Positions 33,998 to 47,416 of a DNA stretch of 64,000 nucleotides are shown piece by piece. The position numbers and the translations under genes were made by a program. The notes under the pieces were generated by a model. That model worked only from the letters and a program-made list of their open reading frames with translations, was not told the DNA's origin and made no database searches. The DNA comes from Deinococcus apachensis DSM 19763 (GTDB lineage Bacteria > Deinococcota > Deinococci > Deinococcales > Deinococcaceae). Within the stretch, counting starts at the first letter, position 1. Each line of letters begins with the position of its first letter. The stretch is from assembly GCF_000381345.1 (NCBI RefSeq), contig NZ_KB906404.1, positions 62,001-126,000 on the forward strand, given 5' to 3'.

Positions 33998-34645
33998 GTG
34001 ACGCCCGGCCTCTTCATCACCTTCGAGGGTCCCGAGGGCGCGGGCAAGAGCACGCAACTCGCGCGGCTGGCCGAACAACTGGAGGCGGAGGGCGTGCCGT
34101 ACATCGTCACCCGTGAGCCGGGAGGGACGCCACTGGGCACCCGGGTGCGGGACGTGCTGCTCGACCCGGCGCTGACCATCGACCCGCTGCCCGAGTTCCT
34201 GCTGTACTCGGCCAGCCGCGCCCAGCTTGTCCGGGATGTTATCCGGCCTGCCCTGGAGCGGGGGGAAGTCGTCTTGTGCGACCGATACGCCGATTCCAGC
34301 CTGGCCTATCAGGGAGCCGGGCGGGGACTGGACGCGGCCTTCCTGAACGCCCTGACGCAGGAGGTAACGGGCGGCCTGACTCCCGACCTGACCGTGCTGC
34401 TCGACCTCGACCCGGGAGTGGGCCTGGCCCGGGCGGCGAGCCGTGGACAACCCGACCGCCTCGAACGCGCCGACCTCGATTTTCACCGCCGGGTCCGGCA
34501 GGGGTTTCTGGACCTGGCGGCCCGTGAGCCGGGGAGGTTCGTGGTACTCGACGCCACCCAGGACGTGGAGACCCTGGCCGCGTCGGTCTGGCGGACGATG
34601 GGGGAGAGGCTGAGGGGTGCGGGCGTGCGTTCCCCCGTTCGTTAG
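33998..34645 (+). CDS. tmk: thymidylate kinase
   Basis: 215 residues; dTMP to dTDP. P-loop FEGPEGAGKST near the N-terminus, REPGGTPLG, DRYADSSLAYQGAGRG and a LID-like ASRGQPDRLE. GTG start at 33998 with GGGAGG nine bases upstream; the longer frame runs into the Nif3 gene. Confidence 0.95.
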   Translation: MTPGLFITFEGPEGAGKSTQLARLAEQLEAEGVPYIVTREPGGTPLGTRVRDVLLDPALTIDPLPEFLLYSASRAQLVRDVIRPALERGEVVLCDRYADSSLAYQGAGRGLDAAFLNALTQEVTGGLTPDLTVLLDLDPGVGLARAASRGQPDRLERADLDFHRRVRQGFLDLAAREPGRFVVLDATQDVETLAASVWRTMGERLRGAGVRSPVR

Positions 34646-34651
34646 CCCCCC

Positions 34652-35539
34652 TCAGCGCCCGGGCTGGCCCCGCCCAGTCGTACCCGGCTCGGGCTTCACG
34701 CCGGGCACCTTCACCTCGAAGATCGTGGGCCAGCGCTTGCCGGTCAGGAGCAGGGTGCCCCGCTCAGGGACGTAGGCGATGCCGTTGGGCACGTCGTCGA
34801 AGGTGAGGGGCTTCCCGGCGCGGCTGGCGGTCGCGCTCGCCTCCTGCGTCAGGGCCCCCACGTCGAGCCAGGCGGTCACGTTCCCGCTGCGGGGGTCGAT
34901 GCGGGCGATGCGGTCCGTGAGCCAGATGTTGGCGTAGACGCTGCCCTGCACGTATTCCAGCTCGTTGAGGTTCCGCACGGGCTGTCCCCGGTCCGTCACG
35001 CGAACGGTGCGGGTCACGGAGAAGGTCTTGGGATCGCGCCAGAAGAGGGTGCTCGACCCGTCACTCATGATCAGGCTGCGGCCGTCCTGGGTGAGCCCCC
35101 AGCCCTCGCCCGTGTAGCGGTAGCGCCCGATCTCCCGCAGGGTCGCCGTGTCGAAGGCGAAGGCCGCACCCGTCTGCCAGGTGATGTGGTAAGCGACCCC
35201 GTTCAGCACGCTCACGCCCTCCCCGAAGGCGCTGGCGATGGGCGTGGGCACCCGGGCCAGCACCCGCCCGCCCTTCAGGTCCACCCGCCGCACGCCCGAC
35301 TCGCCGACCTGTCCGGTGCTCTCGATCAGGAGGCCGCCCCCCAGGTACTGGAGGCCCTGGGTGAAGGCGGCGCGGTCGTGAGGGTAACGGGCCGTAACGG
35401 TGGGACGCAGGATGGGGGTCACGGCGCCCGGGTTGCCCGATTGGGCATCGGTGGTCTGAAGGCTGGCGCCGCCCCCACTCAGGATCAGGAGGGCGCAGGC
35501 GGCGGGCAGGACAGCGAAAAGGGGAAGCCGGGGGGGCAT
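34652..35539 (-). CDS. glutaminyl-peptide cyclotransferase (beta-propeller)
   Basis: 295 residues, exported (signal peptide about 1-27). YPHDRAAFTQGLQYLGGGLLIESTGQVGESGVRRVDL and NELEYVQGSVYANIWLTDRIARIDP are landmarks of the plant/bacterial-type glutaminyl cyclase five-bladed propeller, which makes N-terminal pyroglutamate. Convergent with tmk. Confidence 0.88.
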   Translation of the reverse strand: MPPRLPLFAVLPAACALLILSGGGASLQTTDAQSGNPGAVTPILRPTVTARYPHDRAAFTQGLQYLGGGLLIESTGQVGESGVRRVDLKGGRVLARVPTPIASAFGEGVSVLNGVAYHITWQTGAAFAFDTATLREIGRYRYTGEGWGLTQDGRSLIMSDGSSTLFWRDPKTFSVTRTVRVTDRGQPVRNLNELEYVQGSVYANIWLTDRIARIDPRSGNVTAWLDVGALTQEASATASRAGKPLTFDDVPNGIAYVPERGTLLLTGKRWPTIFEVKVPGVKPEPGTTGRGQPGR

Positions 35540-35545
35540 ACCGTC

Positions 35546-35551
35546 ATGGTA
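35546..35551 (-). promoter_or_regulatory. -10 box TACCAT, leaderless
   Basis: 6 bp before the ATG at 35539. Confidence 0.5.
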
Positions 35552-35599
35552 GCCGTCCCCGGCGTTGGGAAAGGGTTCACGTCGGCAGAGTCGGGAGAC

Positions 35600-35980
35600 T
35601 TACTCCTGCACGGTGGGTTTCACGAAGGCGGCGGAGTCGTAGTAGGTGCGGAAGGCCGTGACCTTTTGCCCGTCGTGCTCGATCACGCTGCTGCCCCGGT
35701 AGGCGATGTCGGCCCCGTCCTTGAGTTTGCCAGTCGCTTCCCACTCCATCAGGCCGGTGTGGCCGTCGTCGGTGTGGTGGAAAAACTCGCTGCGGATGCT
35801 CTGGAAGTTCTCCAGGTAACGGGTCCAGAAGTCGCGGGCGCCCTCCTTGCCGCTCCACTCCTGGGTGGTCATGTTCCGCAGACTCGTCTCGTCCGCGAAG
35901 AGGTCCACCAGGGGGGTGGGGTCACCGCTTTCCTCGATGGTCTGGAGGGCCTGCATGAAGCTCTCGGTCATGTTCGCCAT
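35600..35980 (-). CDS. NTF2/SnoaL-like protein
   Basis: About 126 residues of the nuclear transport factor 2 cone fold: MTESFMQALQTIEESGDPTPLVDLFADETSL, FWTRYLENFQSI and VIEHDGQKVTAFRTYYDSAAF. These small proteins are enzymes or ligand binders and the role here is unknown. The start could be the ATG at 35980 or 35971; no clear ribosome site or -10 decides. Confidence 0.78.
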   Translation of the reverse strand: MANMTESFMQALQTIEESGDPTPLVDLFADETSLRNMTTQEWSGKEGARDFWTRYLENFQSIRSEFFHHTDDGHTGLMEWEATGKLKDGADIAYRGSSVIEHDGQKVTAFRTYYDSAAFVKPTVQE

Positions 35981-36038
35981 GCCCCAAGACAACACGGCGA
36001 GGGGGGCAAAAGGGTGGGAGATCACCCCGGCAATTCCC

Positions 36039-37142
36039 TCATGAAGCGTGGCTCAACGCCAGCGCCGCTGTCTCCCGCACCGCCCCATGTCCGTCCTCCA
36101 GCAGGGGGCGGAGGTGGCGGGCCTCGCCCCAGCGACCCAGTGCCCAGGCAGCGGCCTCCCGGACCTCCCAGGCGGGGTCCTGCACTCCAGTGAGGAGCAG
36201 CGGCCAGCCGCGCGGGTCGTGGGTGTTCCCGAGGACCGTCAGCGCGTTGCGGGCCATGCCCTTGCGTCGGGGGCGCAGGAAGGCCGTGCCCACGAACTGC
36301 CGCTCGAACTGCCGTTCGCTGACGCCGAAAAAAGCCGACAGGTCGGGGTGGGCGAGTTCGGGATCGGGCCTGAGAAGCCGGGCGAGCGGTCCCGCCTTCG
36401 CCGTCCAGGGGCAGACCTCGGAGCACACGTCGCAGCCGAAGAGCCAGTCGCCCATGCCGGTCCGGAGTTCATGTGGCACAGGTCCCCGGTGTTCGATGGT
36501 GAGGTAGGAGACGCAGCGCCGCGCGTCGATAGCCCGGTCGTTCCCAATCGCGCCCGTCGGGCAGGCCGCCACGCAGCGGAAGCAGCGCCCGCAGCGGTCG
36601 GGGTGGGCCTCCTCCACCCCTTCAAAGGGGAGGTCGGTGAGGAGCACCGCCAGCGTCACGAAGGCGCCCAGCCGGGTGCTGACCGTCATGCCCGACTTGC
36701 CCCGCCACCCCAGGAAGGCGCCCGCCGCGAAGAGGCGCTCCATCACCGGGCCGTGGTCCACGTAGCCGCGTGCCCGGACGCCCAGCCGCGCCGCCTCCGC
36801 CTCCAGGCGCGAGAGGATGGGCTGGAGCTGGTCGTGGTAGTCGGGCGTCCAGGCGTAACGGGCGACCCGGCCCACCCGCACACCTCCCGTCGGCACTTCC
36901 GGGTCCGCGAAGGCGTGCGACACCCCCAGCACGAGGACGCTGCCCACCCCCTCCAGGCGGCTCGCCGGGTCCGAGCGGGTGGGGAGCTGACGCTCCAGGT
37001 AACTCATCCCAGCGTGCCGCCCCGCCGAGAGCCACCCCGCGTACTCCTCCACTGAGGCTGCCGGAACCCGTGCAGGCGCCCAACCCACCGCGTCCGCACC
37101 CAGGGACACGGCGAGGTCGGAGAGGAGGTCGGCGGTCTTCAC
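36039..37142 (-). CDS. queG: epoxyqueuosine reductase
   Basis: 367 residues. Cobalamin-dependent Fe-S enzyme that reduces epoxyqueuosine to queuosine in tRNA. The catalytic domain includes GWAPARVP and YVDHGPVMERLFA. Two 4Fe-4S motifs follow (CGRCFRCVAACP and CDVCSEVCPW). C-terminal HEAT-like repeats (PAWEVREAAAWALGRWG, GHGAVRETAALALSHAS) bind tRNA. GTG start chosen 5 bp after TACTCT; an upstream in-frame extension looks non-coding. Confidence 0.93.
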   Translation of the reverse strand: MKTADLLSDLAVSLGADAVGWAPARVPAASVEEYAGWLSAGRHAGMSYLERQLPTRSDPASRLEGVGSVLVLGVSHAFADPEVPTGGVRVGRVARYAWTPDYHDQLQPILSRLEAEAARLGVRARGYVDHGPVMERLFAAGAFLGWRGKSGMTVSTRLGAFVTLAVLLTDLPFEGVEEAHPDRCGRCFRCVAACPTGAIGNDRAIDARRCVSYLTIEHRGPVPHELRTGMGDWLFGCDVCSEVCPWTAKAGPLARLLRPDPELAHPDLSAFFGVSERQFERQFVGTAFLRPRRKGMARNALTVLGNTHDPRGWPLLLTGVQDPAWEVREAAAWALGRWGEARHLRPLLEDGHGAVRETAALALSHAS

Positions 37143-37147
37143 GGGGG

Positions 37148-37153
37148 AGAGTA
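37148..37153 (-). promoter_or_regulatory. -10 box TACTCT, leaderless
   Basis: 5 bp before the GTG of queG at 37142. Confidence 0.45.
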
Positions 37154-37190
37154 TGGGGCCTGCGACGCGCAGCCTATGGCTGGTAGTGAA

Positions 37191-37220
37191 CAAAAAGGTG
37201 GGGGTCGAAGCTCCCCACCT
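37191..37220 (-). terminator. terminator of the pentose phosphate operon
   Basis: AGGTGGGG (37196-37203) pairs with CCCCACCT (37213-37220). On the minus strand a run of T follows. Confidence 0.75.
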
Positions 37221-37238
37221 GCGACGACAGGGGACGGA

Positions 37239-37913
37239 CTACTGACCCAGTTTCCCCGCCGCCGCCTCGTCCAGATACCACACCGGGTCCTGCACGCGGG
37301 CCACCGGGGAGTCGCCCTCGCCCGCTGCCACCTCCCGCAGCACGTTCGCCTTGCCCGCCCCAGCCACCAGGAGCCAGCGTTCGCGGGCCGCATTGATCTC
37401 GTCGTAAGTGAAGGTCAGCCGCTCAGTATCGAGTTTCGGGACCCAGTTCGCCGCGACCCGGCCCCCCGCCGTCAGCGCCGCCGTGCCGGGAAAGAGGCTC
37501 GCCGTGTGCCCGTCGTCCCCCATGCCGAGCAGCACCACGTCCAGCCGCTCGGGCAGGAGGGCCACGTAGTCGCGCGCCGCGTCCTCCAGGGGACGGCGTT
37601 CGCCCTCCATGCGGTGAATCTGGGCTTCGGGCACCGGGACGTGGGCGAGCAGTTCGTCGTGCGCGAGCTTGTAGTTGCTCTCCGGGCTGTCCGGCCCCAC
37701 GCTGCGCTCGTCGCTGAAGTAGATGTGGACGTTCTCCCAGGGAACGCCGGGCAGGACGCGCAGCTCCCGGTACATCAGTTTCGGGGTGCTGCCGCCCGAC
37801 AGGGCGACGTGAAAGGCGCCCCGAGCCGCCACTGCCACCCCGGCCGTCCGCTCGAAGGCTTGTGCCGCCGCCCGCGCCGTGTCCTCCGGGGTGGGAAAGA
37901 CGCAGAGGTTCAT
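37239..37913 (-). CDS. pgl: 6-phosphogluconolactonase
   Basis: 224 residues; hydrolyses 6-phosphogluconolactone, second step of the oxidative pentose phosphate pathway. NagB-like fold with [22 protein letters not shown] and [16 protein letters not shown]. Last gene of gnd-zwf-opcA-pgl; AGAGGA lies 5 nt before ATG. Confidence 0.95.
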   Translation of the reverse strand: MNLCVFPTPEDTARAAAQAFERTAGVAVAARGAFHVALSGGSTPKLMYRELRVLPGVPWENVHIYFSDERSVGPDSPESNYKLAHDELLAHVPVPEAQIHRMEGERRPLEDAARDYVALLPERLDVVLLGMGDDGHTASLFPGTAALTAGGRVAANWVPKLDTERLTFTYDEINAARERWLLVAGAGKANVLREVAAGEGDSPVARVQDPVWYLDEAAAGKLGQ

Positions 37914-37944
37914 GCGTTCCTCTTATTCCGCGAGGGCTGACCGC

Positions 37945-38901
37945 TCATTTCTCCCCCGCCAGGCTCGCCTTCGCCAGCGTCCACGCCCGCTCGAACACCT
38001 CGCGCCGCTCGGGACGCTCCATCACCCGGGCCAGGCCCTCGGCGAGCGTCAGGCGGGGCACGTTCAGCTCGGTGGTCCGCTCCATGCCCGGCCAGTGGCA
38101 GTGGGTGCGGACGATCTCCTGCTCGGTGGCGGAGAGGTTGAACTGAACCCCGTCCCCCGCCAGTTCCACCCCGCACAGGTCACCGTTCTCGCGCCCACAG
38201 CGGGCGGCTTTGAAGGTCACGTGACTCAGATCGGGCCAGCCCAGGGTGTCGGCCACCCAGCCCGCGAAGAGGCGGGCGGGCAGGTCGTTGTGGCCCGCGT
38301 AGCGCACGGTCATCCCGGTGACCCCGGGCAGCCGCCGCGCCGCGTCGGGGCTGTCGAACACCTGGGCCACAGCCTCGCGCCACCCCGCTGATCGACTCCA
38401 GCCCAGGTCGGCCAGGGCGTAGTGCCGCGCCGGGGGGATGTCGAGCGTGAGGCTGTCGGCGATTACCTGGTCGGCGATCTCGGTGAGTTCCGAGAGCAGC
38501 ACGCCGCTGGGCCGGGTGTCGGCGCCCCACCACACGTGGTTGACGGTCGCGGGGCGCAGCAGCGGCAGGATGGCGCCCTGAAGCTGCTCGGGGTCGGCCG
38601 CCAGCCGCAACCGCTCGATGTACAGCCCCCCCCGCTGCGGCACCAGGCTGACCTGCACCCGCACCTCCCTCGTGCCGTCCATCACCCCGATGATCTGCCG
38701 TCCCGCGTAGCGGCCCTCCAGCCCGGCCAGGGCCTCCTCGACCCGGGCGAGGTGCTTTTTCACGGTCAGCGCCACGATGTTGCCCGTGTACGCCCGCGTC
38801 TCCACGTCCGTCTGCGCCCAGAGCTCGTCCAGTGTGGCCTGCGCCCGACGGACGCTGGTCTCGACGGGCCCGAGGGGTTGGAGGTCGGTGGCGGTCGTCA
38901 T
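37945..38901 (-). CDS. opcA: glucose-6-phosphate dehydrogenase assembly protein OpcA
   Basis: 318 residues. OpcA is the allosteric activator/assembly factor of Zwf in cyanobacteria and actinobacteria. Recognised by [52 protein letters not shown] and [10 protein letters not shown]. Cysteines in [11 protein letters not shown] and THCHWPG could give redox sensitivity. GAGGTG is 7 nt before the ATG, and a GGGGTT-CTAC-AACCCC hairpin sits in the zwf-opcA gap (38918-38933). Confidence 0.9.
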   Translation of the reverse strand: MTTATDLQPLGPVETSVRRAQATLDELWAQTDVETRAYTGNIVALTVKKHLARVEEALAGLEGRYAGRQIIGVMDGTREVRVQVSLVPQRGGLYIERLRLAADPEQLQGAILPLLRPATVNHVWWGADTRPSGVLLSELTEIADQVIADSLTLDIPPARHYALADLGWSRSAGWREAVAQVFDSPDAARRLPGVTGMTVRYAGHNDLPARLFAGWVADTLGWPDLSHVTFKAARCGRENGDLCGVELAGDGVQFNLSATEQEIVRTHCHWPGMERTTELNVPRLTLAEGLARVMERPERREVFERAWTLAKASLAGEK

Positions 38902-38974
38902 GGGGCACCTCGGTGGTGGGGTTCTACAACCCCGGTTCGGCGGTCAGCCCGCTTCTTTTCCCTGACCGCCCCCC

Positions 38975-41796
<2,822 letters not shown>

Positions 41797-41847
41797 GCCG
41801 AGGGGGAGCTGGGAAGCGGTTCCAGCTCCAGGCGCCTGATGAGGCGC

Positions 41848-41853
41848 ATCATA
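41848..41853 (-). promoter_or_regulatory. candidate -10 TATGAT of the gnd operon
   Basis: Leftward TATGAT about 67 nt before gnd. A GCGCCT/AGGCGC hairpin (41831-41846) would lie at the start of the leader. Confidence 0.35.
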
Positions 41854-41919
41854 CGCGCGCCCCCGTGGGCCTTTCCCTTCCTGAAGGGGAGGTTTAGATG
41901 GTGCTCAGCGTCCCCGCGC

Positions 41920-42173
41920 TCAGCACTCGCCGCCCGCCTCCCGCACCTGTTCGCGGGTCAGGCCCTGGTACGGGCCAGTCAGGCGGGCGGCCAGATGCAG
42001 GTCCTGCCGGTACTGCCGGAATTCCTCCTCGCTGATCCGCAGTCGGGCGGATACTCCCCGAAGCCGCGCTGCACCATGAACAGCAGGCGGGGTTCCCCGG
42101 TCTCCGGGTGTCGCCCCAGCGCGAGGCGCAGGTCCCGGAAGGTGATCCCGTCCCGCAGGTTCCAGAGGTCCAC
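41920..42173 (-). pseudogene. small hypothetical protein gene, frameshifted
   Basis: GTG at 42173, two bases after the TAA of the SRPBCC gene. The frame reads MDLWNLRDGITFRDLRLALG...QRGFGEYPP and then breaks. After restoring one C in the CCC run at 42045-42047 it continues LRISEEEFRQYRQDLHLAA and ends EQVREAGGEC at 41920, giving about 84 residues. No family recognised. The coding pattern on both sides of the break suggests either a sequencing indel or a very recent mutation. Confidence 0.6.
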
Positions 42174-42175
42174 GG

Positions 42176-42727
42176 TTATCTCCGGCGCCGCGCCGCCTTC
42201 GCCGCTTCCCTGGCCGCCTTCTGCTCCTCTTTCTGCTTGCGCTGCATCTCGCGGCCCATGTCCTCCATCAGCTGCGCGCCCTGGGCGTCGACCTGCCGCT
42301 GAAGCTCCACCAGCGTGGTCACGACGAGATTGTGCAGCATCCGCTCGACCGGGGTCTTGATCCAGCGGTAGCGCACCCGGCCATTCAGGGTCAGCGTGAC
42401 CTCCGTGCCGCCCGGCATCGCCTTGAAGGTCCAGCCCTGGGTGAGCTTTTCCAGCGGGCCGACGTTCCGCACGCTTTCCCAGCCGCCGCGCATGGGTGCC
42501 TGGAGCTGCCCGTACTTCGCCGTAAAGCTCAGGCCCAGCAGCCGCCGCGCGAACTTGAAGCGCACGAGCACGTTGTTGGCGAGCCGCCCCTCGCCGCCCT
42601 CGTACTCGGCGCGGACCAGGTTGGGGTCCCAGCGGACCCGTCGTTTGGGCTCCAGCGCGAGCCGGTACAGCACGTCCGGGCGCGACCGCACCACGATGCT
42701 CTGCCTGATCTGGATGTCTTCGGACAT
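42176..42727 (-). CDS. SRPBCC-family protein
   Basis: 183 residues. START/Bet v1-like fold: IRQSIVVRSRPDVLYRLALEPKRRVRWDP, FKAMPGGTEVTLTLNGRVRYRW, amphipathic C-terminal helix HNLVVTTLVELQRQVDAQ and a basic coiled tail. Polyketide-cyclase-like ligand binder of unknown ligand. Start at 42727, 9 bp after TACAGT; the 100 residues upstream in frame are out of character. Cotranscribed with the small frameshifted gene. Confidence 0.8.
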   Translation of the reverse strand: MSEDIQIRQSIVVRSRPDVLYRLALEPKRRVRWDPNLVRAEYEGGEGRLANNVLVRFKFARRLLGLSFTAKYGQLQAPMRGGWESVRNVGPLEKLTQGWTFKAMPGGTEVTLTLNGRVRYRWIKTPVERMLHNLVVTTLVELQRQVDAQGAQLMEDMGREMQRKQKEEQKAAREAAKAARRRR

Positions 42728-42736
42728 GTCGGGGTC

Positions 42737-42742
42737 ACTGTA
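42737..42742 (-). promoter_or_regulatory. -10 box TACAGT
   Basis: 9 bp before the ATG at 42727. Confidence 0.4.
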
Positions 42743-42803
42743 GCGCGGGGGGAGAGTGGGGCGCGGGAAAGGATCAACCACGTTCCGCCCCCCCAACTCC
42801 CCC

Positions 42804-43559
<756 letters not shown>

Positions 43560-43565
43560 GGGGGA

Positions 43566-43571
43566 AAGATA
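43566..43571 (-). promoter_or_regulatory. -10 box TATCTT, leaderless
   Basis: 6 bp before the ATG at 43559. Confidence 0.45.
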
Positions 43572-43706
43572 CGGTGAGTGGGCCGCGGTTCGTTGAGGGT
43601 GGGCGAAGATCAAAGACAAAACAAAGACCGAAGGGGGAGGGGAGACGCGAACGGCCCAGCCCCTTCACCCACTTAGGGCTGCTCACTCCCCACTTCCCCA
43701 CACCCG

Positions 43707-44210
43707 CTACCGAATCCAGCGAATGCTCAGCGGATACCGGTACGCCTGCCCCTGGTTCACCCGGATCACCGCAAGCAGCATCACCACTAGGGGAAAGGCC
43801 CACAGCACCAAGCTGACGGGGATGAAAAAGGCGAAAAAGGCCGCCAGGCTCCCGAAGATGGCGAGGGCGCCCAGTTCCGAACTCCCCGACGCCGCCCCGA
43901 ACAGCCCTCCCAGCAACCCCAGGCTGAACAGCGCGAAGAACAGCAGTCCCACCAGGAAGGAGTACAGCCATACGCTGAGCTGAAAATTCAGCGCCTCCTT
44001 GCCCTGGCCGTCCAGCACCCGGCTGCGGTCGCGGTACGCCAGCCACGCCGCCAGCGGACCCAGCACGTTGCCCAGGGCGGGCAGCACCAGTCCCAGCAGC
44101 GGCGAGAGGTGGATCAGCAGGGCGGGCGTCCGCTCGGGCTCGGGGATGAGGCCCGGGTCGAGGCTCCAGCCCGGGGGAGATTCGGCGCGGGGCGGCTCGG
44201 GGAGGCTCAT
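43707..44210 (-). CDS. DUF4870 membrane protein
   Basis: 167 residues. Pro-rich cytosolic head (1-28), then three or four helices with LLIHLSPLLGLVLPALGNVLGPLAAWL and KEALNFQLSVWLYSFLVGLLFF, the DUF4870/Tic20-like pattern. Function unknown. Divergent from rnhA with overlapping promoters. Confidence 0.85.
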   Translation of the reverse strand: MSLPEPPRAESPPGWSLDPGLIPEPERTPALLIHLSPLLGLVLPALGNVLGPLAAWLAYRDRSRVLDGQGKEALNFQLSVWLYSFLVGLLFFALFSLGLLGGLFGAASGSSELGALAIFGSLAAFFAFFIPVSLVLWAFPLVVMLLAVIRVNQGQAYRYPLSIRWIR

Positions 44211-44214
44211 ACGC

Positions 44215-44244
44215 TTGACAGTACGTGCGGCGTCTCCCTACAGT
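44215..44244. promoter_or_regulatory. overlapping divergent promoters (DUF4870 gene / rnhA)
   Basis: Rightward TTGACA (44215-44220), N18, TACAGT (44239-44244). The leftward -10 TACTGT occupies 44218-44223, within the rightward -35, 7 bp before its ATG. Confidence 0.6.
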
Positions 44245-44253
44245 TCCGGGGTT

Positions 44254-44800
<547 letters not shown>

Positions 44801-44814
<14 letters not shown>

Positions 44815-45208
44815 GGACGGCGCGGTAGCGGGACGAGCCGCCCTTCGGTGGGGCGGGCGTGACCTGGAATCCGGCCCGTCGGTAGAAGCCCACCGCCTCG
44901 TCATCCGTCTCGGCGAGCAGTCGGGTGATCTTCAGATGAGCCTCGATGGCATGGAGGAGCGCCCGCGCGTGCCCCCGCCGTTCCTCCCCGGGCGCGGTGC
45001 CGAGGTGAAGGATTTCCACCTCCTCCCCGTGTTGCAGGATGCCTGCTGCGCTTACGGGCCGCCCATCGGCCATCCAGACGAAGATGCGGCGCTCAGGCTC
45101 GGCGCGGTACCTCTCCAGCTTGCGGCGAAGGCGCTCCGGGTCGGGGAACATCGCCCGGGTGAGCAGCGCCTCCACCTCGGGGGTGAGAGTGTTCGGCTCA
45201 GTCAGCAT
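44801..45208 (-). CDS. GNAT-family N-acetyltransferase
   Basis: 135 residues. VWMADGRPVSAAGILQHGEEVEILHLGTAPGEERRGHARALLHAIEAHL contains the acetyl-CoA loop (ERRGHAR), followed by LLAETDDEAVGFYRRAGF. Substrate unknown. Start at 45208, 7 bp after TACCCT. Confidence 0.87.
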
Positions 45209-45215
45209 GGGGGGC

Positions 45216-45221
45216 AGGGTA
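45216..45221 (-). promoter_or_regulatory. -10 box TACCCT, leaderless
   Basis: 7 bp before the ATG at 45208. Confidence 0.5.
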
Positions 45222-45456
45222 TCTCTCCCTCCCCCCATCCCTGCCATCCGGCGTATGGCTCCCGCGGCTGCCTCCTCCCGCGAAGCCTCCGCGCAGATGT
45301 GACCGCTGGTCAGGCTGGGTTGGCGCGGGGGCGAAGCCTGGGGTGGCCCACGTACTTCCGGTGGGGAGTTCTGTCGTTCTGCACAGCTTTTCTGGGCCAC
45401 AGCAGGCCGGGACGGGACGCTGGTGAAATGTGGACACGTCATCACACCCATGCCTT

Positions 45457-45462
45457 TACACT
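45457..45462 (+). promoter_or_regulatory. -10 box TACACT
   Basis: 8 bp before ATG 45471; TGGACA lies 20 bp upstream as a possible -35. Confidence 0.45.
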
Positions 45463-45470
45463 GCCTTGTC

Positions 45471-46835
<1,365 letters not shown>

Positions 46836-46860
46836 AAGAGGAACGGGAGGGACGAGAATC

Positions 46861-46895
46861 AGCGTGCCGGTCGGGTTTGACGGCACGCTTCTTTT
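46861..46895 (+). terminator. terminator after MFS gene
   Basis: AGCGTGCCG (46861-46869) pairs perfectly with CGGCACGCT (46881-46889), then TCTTTT. Confidence 0.85.
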
Positions 46896-47022
46896 GCTGG
46901 AAGGGATATGCTGGCCGAAATCCCCCGTGCCGGTCTACAGGGGAGAGGTTGGACTGCTGGGAGTTCGTCCTGGAATGTCCTGGCGTGACTTCCAAGTCAA
47001 ACAGTTCAACAGGGGGAGTCGC

Positions 47023-47304
47023 GTGAAGTTTCAGAACCAGGTTTTTGAAAACACGAGAGTCGATCTGGACGGCAATGAGTACAGAAACTGCACGTTTAGA
47101 CGCTGCACCGTCGTCTACAGCGGCGGCCAGATACCCCTGATCTCCGGCTGTGATTTCAACGGGTGCGAGTTCGGGTTCTCGGACGCAGCGGAGAGAACCA
47201 TGATTTTTATGAACCGCATGTATCACGATGGGTTCCAGAACATCATTGAAGAGACGCTGACAAGTATTCGGACTGGGCCTTCCGGCGGAGGGGTCAAGAG
47301 TTAA
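47023..47304 (+). CDS. small hypothetical protein, atypical composition
   Basis: 93 residues from GTG 47023, which has GGGGGAG 6-7 nt upstream. The pattern FENTRVDLDGNEYRNCTFRRCTVVYSGG resembles pentapeptide-like beta solenoid turns and a widespread small family of unknown function (hydrophobic/N/C repeats, then an amphipathic helix MYHDGFQNIIEETLTSI). AT-richer and with less biased codons than its neighbours, suggesting recent acquisition. An in-frame extension to 46864 covers a terminator and is rejected. Confidence 0.65.
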   Translation: MKFQNQVFENTRVDLDGNEYRNCTFRRCTVVYSGGQIPLISGCDFNGCEFGFSDAAERTMIFMNRMYHDGFQNIIEETLTSIRTGPSGGGVKS

Positions 47305-47371
47305 GGATGGCAGCGCAACCCACTCCGTTCGCCCCGATCGTTCGGGGGTCTCTTGAAGATGGACTGTAAAG

Positions 47372-47400
47372 ATGGGTGGGAGAGGAACGACCTCTCTCAC
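47372..47400. terminator. hairpin after glmU (bidirectional)
   Basis: GGTGGGAGAGG and CCTCTCTCACC form a stem with one mismatch between the convergent small gene and glmU; minus-strand side is followed by ATCTTT. Confidence 0.5.
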
Positions 47401-47416
47401 CCCATCACTTGACCCC

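Noticed and set aside
46864..47022. N-terminal extension of the small atypical gene
   Set aside because: It runs through a perfect rho-independent terminator and has no ribosome site.
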